Origin: Nemopilema nomurai
Taxonomy: Eukaryota; Cnidaria; Scyphozoa; Rhizostomeae; Rhizostomatidae
Length of the DNA: 64,000 nt
NCBI GenBank assembly: GCA_003864495.1
Contig: ML133410.1
Location: 806,001-870,000, forward strand
Direction: 5' to 3'
In this document: piece by piece, positions 59,801 to 64,000 of the stretch
Position numbering within the stretch: position 1 is the first letter of the stretch
How the letters are laid out: every line of letters starts with the position of its first letter
Made by a program: the position numbers and the translations under genes
The notes under the pieces: generated by a model
What the model was told of the DNA's origin: nothing
Seen by the model: the letters and a program-made list of their open reading frames with translations, nothing else
Databases searched by the model: none

Positions 59801-62800
59801 AAATTCAATCGCAACTGTAAAATACTTGACATAGTGTAACATAAGCTTTTATGAAAGAAACCTATATATCATTACAAAAAATTTACCAGCTAATGGAATG
59901 AGGATGAGTAATGCAATACGAAAACATTATCATTGCTGCCATTCAATTCACACCTCACCACAGAAACAATAATAAACTGTAGCTTTGACAAACAGCCTGT
60001 TTTGTTATTACTTATAATAAACGCTCAAATGAATTATTTCCAATGCCTTGGGCCTTACATTGTGCTTTCAACTGTCTAGAAGGAGTGGAGTAAAAAACAC
60101 CGAGAGAAAGTATGAACCTTTTTAGATTTTGGCTTATCGTCTTCAGGATCTGCTAGCTTTATTGCATCAAATCCATTCAGTATGTTTTCAACAGTGGTCT
60201 TCTTTCTATCCACTCCGAAAACGGCATCTAAAACACAACACATTATGAAGTCAACGACACGCAATTAAAATCTCAGGATTAGGCATAATCCTTAACGAAC
60301 TTTAGGAATATGCAAAGATGGTAAACAGGCGGGCATTTTGGACCGAGGGTTCTTCTGTGTACATCACACTTGGTGTATATCATCAACTCAAGTCAGCTTA
60401 TAAATAACTGTTTATTCCCCGTAGGCCTAAAACTGTCATTGCTTGAAACTTTCCCACCATACGAAAACATGAAGGGCTCAATCAAAGAAAGGCACCGACT
60501 CACTTAAATCTTATTTTGGTCATTAAAGAGTGCCGACAGAATTTAATTCAAACGAGAGAATCTTGGTACGTGACAAATGCGGAACATTGCTGTGGAACTA
60601 CAACGACTGCAGCAAATCTATATCCTAGGATAAATTTTTACTAAATGAACAGATTAGAAATTGTGTGGCTAACAAAGTTTCAACGTATATTGATTATACT
60701 TTATGAGCAAAATAAAACCGTAATAAAGAACAAAGACGGTAGCTATACCTGAACTTTTCAGTTTTGATCTAAAGATGTCTCCTTGAATCCAAAGGTTTGT
60801 CTGCCTTCTAGAAATGCATTTGAAAAGATTAAGAGTACTTATCGATACAGATATCATTGACCGAACAGAAAGATATAATTACGCCGCGACTTTAAAAGGG
60901 ATCGTCCTTATTTTTACCTGATGGAATAAAAGCAATAAACGGATAAAGAATGAGCGGTTTGTAAATTGGTGGTAGAAAGCGGGCTGCTGCACCCCGAAGC
61001 ATACAGGTTTGCTTTATGTGGCCAATCAGTAAAGGAAGGTTATTGATAATTAATAATTAGCCCTGTCGTATGCTCGAGCTTTCAAGAAAATACTTTGACA
61101 TTTTGAATAATAGTTTAAGTTGAACATAAGCAATCAAGAATATAGAATAAGAACTTACTCTTCAAGAAAATGCTGCTGTGGACCAATAATTGATCCTGGA
61201 CGACAAATTCTACCAAAAGAAAATAACGATTTACGATAACGCCAACTAAGTAGCCTAATAAATTGAACACCTTTAGCATAGAAGTAGTTTGAGTCACTGA
61301 ATAACTCGTGAGGCGAATCTGGTTATCTACGATAGAAGAAGGCACAGTCTCCAATAATTTGCAATCTTTATTAATCCAACAGAGCAATATTCAAAGCCAA
61401 CTCCTCCCCCCTCCAATCACCATGAGTGCAATTACACTTTATTGAAAAAATATCTCGTGAGGCGAATCTGGTTATCTATGATAGAAAAAGGCACAGTCTC
61501 CAATAATTTGCAATCTTTATTAATCCAACAGAGCAATATTCAAAGCCAACTCCTCCCCCCTCCAATCACCATGAGTGCATTTACACTTTATTGAAAAAAT
61601 ATCAAAGCAGCAAATGATAATAATTTACAAATGAATAGCAAATGAAAACACAAAAATACATATTAATTTACAATTATGATAGAAGCTCTTTCAGGTTCGA
61701 AAACTAAAACCATGCTCTTCTACAAAACTGTCGACCCATTCATTGTGTTAAGAATTCTGGCGAGACAGTGTTTGAAGAATTGAATACAAAAAGCTTTTGT
61801 ACACATTCTAGCAGTTATACCTTTTCTATACTAGATTAGTTTGGAACTTTTAGAAGATATTTTCCAATATCCTATTCATGGCATGGGTTTGGGGCAGCAC
61901 AAAATGAATACACTAACATATATAAAGAGAAACCGTTTGGTCAAATATTTGTCGTGTTTGGTTTTGAAAAATATGTGGCGGACTTTCCAGACAAAGAAAA
62001 TGAAATCAAGTCCTATAAACAAGCTGAAATCATTTGAAAAGCTTTTGGCTTGTCCTGAAAACATTTATAAACAAAGCATGAACGACCTCCCTAGATAAGA
62101 AACCTTTAGGCATTCTCTATAAGGAACTTTGTAGAGTTCGAAATGAGACCACAACGTAAACTTTTTAGTTATAATAGAAACTCATTGTCAAGTAACAGCT
62201 TTTTAAAGGGCATTTCCTATTTTTCAAAACCAATGGGAATCGAATACTAAGCAATCTATTTCGCAAAGAAACTTAAACAAGTAGTGACTTTGAATTTAAT
62301 CACTTGAATTTTATGTATCAAAAATAAACAAGATTTTTCGAATAGAACTTTACACTGAAATTTATAAACAATTGGCTTAATCTATAACATGCATCGATGT
62401 TTATATCATACTGCAGCCGCTGTGACAGTTATTAATTTGAAATCAAGGATTACTTTCGCGTGAAGAAACCAAACGGAGGTGAATAGGCCCTTCGCATTAC
62501 GCACTATTGAACTGCATTGTGCAAGCAATTCTAGAATTATTATGAATAGTTATGGCAGACTACACGTAAAACCCGTGGGAAAAACTTTGTAGTGGCATTC
62601 CCCCTTTCAATGCTTCTTTGAAAAATACAGAGCACTGCGAAAGTTTTGGTTGTAAATGAAAAAGTTGAAAGATTTTGCAATGCCTGTGAGAGAAAACACA
62701 ACAAGAAGAAACACTTTGAAGTTCAAACGTACCTTTCAGAAAAGAAATACGTTAAATGTGAATGGTAGTTTCAACGTAAAAACTGGGCCATAAGAGTGAC

Positions 62801-62994
62801 AGTCACAGGTCATGGTCTGAGACATTTCATGAATAAATAAGTACCAATTTATCAAAACATAGATGAGAGAAAGTTTCGCCCTAGAATATAATTAAGCAAA
62901 CCGTACCTCATCCAGGCAATGGTTTCAGCAGCAGTGAAGTGGAAATGCTTAATCATGTAACAGCCCACGAGAGTTCCAGTCCTGCCAAGTCCAG
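56752..62994 (-). CDS. CDC14: CDC14 dual-specificity phosphatase, 3' part
   Basis: Conserved phosphatase acting on CDK-phosphorylated Ser/Thr-Pro sites, with roles in mitotic exit, DNA repair and ciliary/centrosomal processes. Six linked exons encode [57 protein letters not shown] and RSKLK, which align closely with the human CDC14A active-site and C-terminal catalytic region. The catalytic Cys of HCKAGLGR sits in the preceding exon, outside the window; the P-loop Arg is present. The non-catalytic tail follows, with [12 protein letters not shown] (human SINKILSGLDDM) and [13 protein letters not shown] (human TQGDKLRALKSQR), then a basic Ser/Thr-rich stretch. Every junction keeps phase. Exon borders around AGLGRTG and ICRPGS match those I recall for vertebrate genes. 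The gene is 5'-truncated by the window edge, and its last exon is uncertain. Confidence 0.93.
57331..57441 (-). CDS. CDC14: CDC14 exon, basic Ser/Thr-rich tail
   Basis: 111 bp, phase 2 to 2, acceptor TTATTTGCAG, donor GTGAGT. It encodes [20 protein letters not shown] and then [12 protein letters not shown], resembling the SATAKRINRTSLSSG part of human CDC14A. A second open frame exists, but only this one is in phase. Confidence 0.65.
58066..58871. repeat. 33-bp minisatellite, about 24 copies
   Basis: About 24.4 copies of a 33-bp unit, AA(AAG)YTACCGGATGAATG... with Y=C/T, inside a CDC14 intron (57442-59207). Because 33 is a multiple of three and the unit lacks stops, both strands are open for over 300 codons: plus [11 protein letters not shown], minus [11 protein letters not shown]. 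Copies at both ends mostly carry T at the variable site (GTTACC) while interior copies carry C (GCTACC). A few units have AGAAAG in place of AGAATG. Confidence 0.97.
59208..59428 (-). CDS. CDC14: CDC14 exon, Asn/Ser-rich tail
   Basis: 221 bp, phase 0 to 2, acceptor CCTCGTAG, donor GTACGA. It includes [16 protein letters not shown] and the conserved [13 protein letters not shown]. The plus-strand frame across it (59220-59519) is a shadow. Confidence 0.85.
60118..60227 (-). CDS. CDC14: CDC14 exon, start of tail
   Basis: 110 bp, phase 1 to 0, acceptor GTGTTTTAG, donor GTTCAT. It encodes [20 protein letters not shown] and then [11 protein letters not shown]. Confidence 0.88.
60749..60807 (-). 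CDS. CDC14: CDC14 exon QGDIFRSKL
   Basis: 59 bp, phase 2 to 1, acceptor GCATTTCTAG, donor GTATAG. It encodes [20 protein letters not shown], the end of the catalytic core. Confidence 0.95.
61159..61209 (-). CDS. CDC14: CDC14 exon ICRPGS
   Basis: 51 bp, phase 2 to 2, acceptor TTTTGGTAG, donor GTAAGT. It encodes [17 protein letters not shown], nearly identical to human CDC14A. Confidence 0.95.
61305..61602. repeat. 149-bp tandem duplication
   Basis: Segments 61305-61453 and 61454-61602 are adjacent copies beginning CTCGTGAGGCGAATCTGG and differ at only a few positions. They lie in the CDC14 intron 61210-62906. The low divergence suggests a recent event. Confidence 0.92.
61603..62906 (-). other. 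CDC14: CDC14 intron remainder
   Basis: AT-rich. An 85-codon plus frame (61841-62098) shows no domain. Nothing else supported. Confidence 0.6.
62907..62994 (-). CDS. CDC14: CDC14 exon with active-site P-loop
   Basis: 88 bp, phase 1 to 2, acceptor TTTGTTTAG, donor GTACGG. It encodes [20 protein letters not shown] and then [15 protein letters not shown] is the second half of the phosphatase signature. Confidence 0.95.
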
Positions 62995-64000
62995 CTAAAC
63001 AAAGAAAAACCTTCACATAGAAAATTGCCTTGTTGTTGTATAGCAAAGGGGAGAATACAAGTCTGGAAAGACTTGCAATAAGGTAATTAAATAACAAAAT
63101 TAAACAATAACCAACCATCTTTTAAGAGATATGTGTAATGTGGAAAAATGTTTGAGCAGCTTTTAGTGAAGTGACATTCGGATTTTACAGGCAGCTAACG
63201 AAATCTATTTAATGGTGATTTTTAAAGCGGGAAAATCGTGTTGATGACACAAGGGAGACTTGATGACACATTGGTAAAGAAAGTCGACATTCACCAGAAA
63301 AATATAACAATATTTTGCATTTGTAAGAGGGGTTTCATAGCATAAAAGGGAAAGAAACGCAATCCTAGGGCAATTGGGGGCAGGTTTGACAACCGGCATT
63401 GCCTCAAATCGCGGGCGCTAACGACCCTTTTTAAAAAGTACCATAGTAGTACAAGTATACAGTTGATTTGTGGCTGTAGTGGAAACTAGAGATTCATTCA
63501 TTCAAGTTAATCAATGTTCCTATGATACTTCAGGACGAACTTTCGAAATAGGCTCACCCTTGCAATGCACCGCGATTCCTCCTCTAGCATTTTCACAAAT
63601 TGTCAAGAATTTTCTGGAAAGAAAACCAACGTCTTGTGAGAAACTGTCCTGCGAATGGTTGCCCCAAACAACTTAAACTAAACCTATTTCACAATACGTT
63701 GCAAGTAATCTGATCATAGACTGTTATTTCAACTGTGTTTACTTTCGATAAAAACGCGAGTTCATCATATACCGAAACCCGAAAAGGAACAGAAAAGCGA
63801 TAATAGCATTGAGAATGATGACTCTCGAAACAGGAGTTCAACAATCCATCATTCGCATCAAAAAGCAGGAGCAGCTACAAAATTTGTTCTTTTTGATTGA
63901 CTGGATTCTCTCTTACTGCGCAATTTTATCGCTGATTTCCATATTCACATAGAGCCACCATCCATGCATTACCAATAATGTAGACACACAGACAGAATTC
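62995..64000 (-). other. CDC14: CDC14 intron running off the window
   Basis: No exon encoding the preceding catalytic segment (ending VHCK in the family) could be found, so it must lie beyond 64000. A 68-codon plus frame at 63470-63676 is unassigned. Confidence 0.55.

Noticed and set aside
1..64000. CRISPR arrays, operons, prophage or viral genes
   Set aside because: The window is intron-containing animal DNA. All tandem repeats are contiguous, without spacers, and no viral protein signatures were seen.

Overview
The window is animal nuclear DNA. Genes are split by GT-AG introns, spacers are long and AT-rich, and microsatellites are abundant. It carries a Nuclear Factor I gene, a family essentially confined to animals and close relatives, plus COX7C and CDC14. 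The compact introns and base composition would suit an invertebrate such as an anthozoan cnidarian, but nothing in the sequence proves the taxon. No prokaryotic, viral, rRNA or CRISPR features were seen.

Layout: (1) 1.45-2.38 kb, minus strand: a two-exon COX7C gene. (2) 2.4-24.5 kb: a long spacer with no firm coding gene. It holds a possible TATA promoter with a first exon at 9.33-9.45 kb, a short signal-peptide-like ORF at 4.1 kb, a diverged 90-bp direct repeat with a G-tract near 21 kb, and pentanucleotide microsatellite fields at 22.0-22.75 kb. (3) 24.5-33.7 kb, plus strand: a complete NFI transcription factor gene in eight exons (about 579 aa). (4) 33.7-40.2 kb: spacer with a likely 130-bp MITE. 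(5) 40.2-51.9 kb, minus strand: an eight-exon gene, rebuilt here from phase-compatible exons, for a protein of about 564 aa with two calponin-homology domains and a long polar tail. I could not assign it to a named family. (6) 52-56.7 kb: spacer with three CACGTG boxes 11 bp apart. (7) 56.7-63.0 kb, minus strand: the 3' part of a CDC14 dual-specificity phosphatase gene, whose 5' exons lie beyond base 64000. One of its introns carries a 33-bp minisatellite of about 24 copies that is open on both strands.

The four genes are unrelated housekeeping, regulatory or cytoskeletal genes and do not form a pathway. NFI and the tandem-CH gene are convergent. The tandem-CH gene and CDC14 are in tandem. 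COX7C and NFI are divergent. Exon models were assembled by eye from splice signals, reading-phase continuity and remembered family alignments. UTR ends and transcription starts are not determined.
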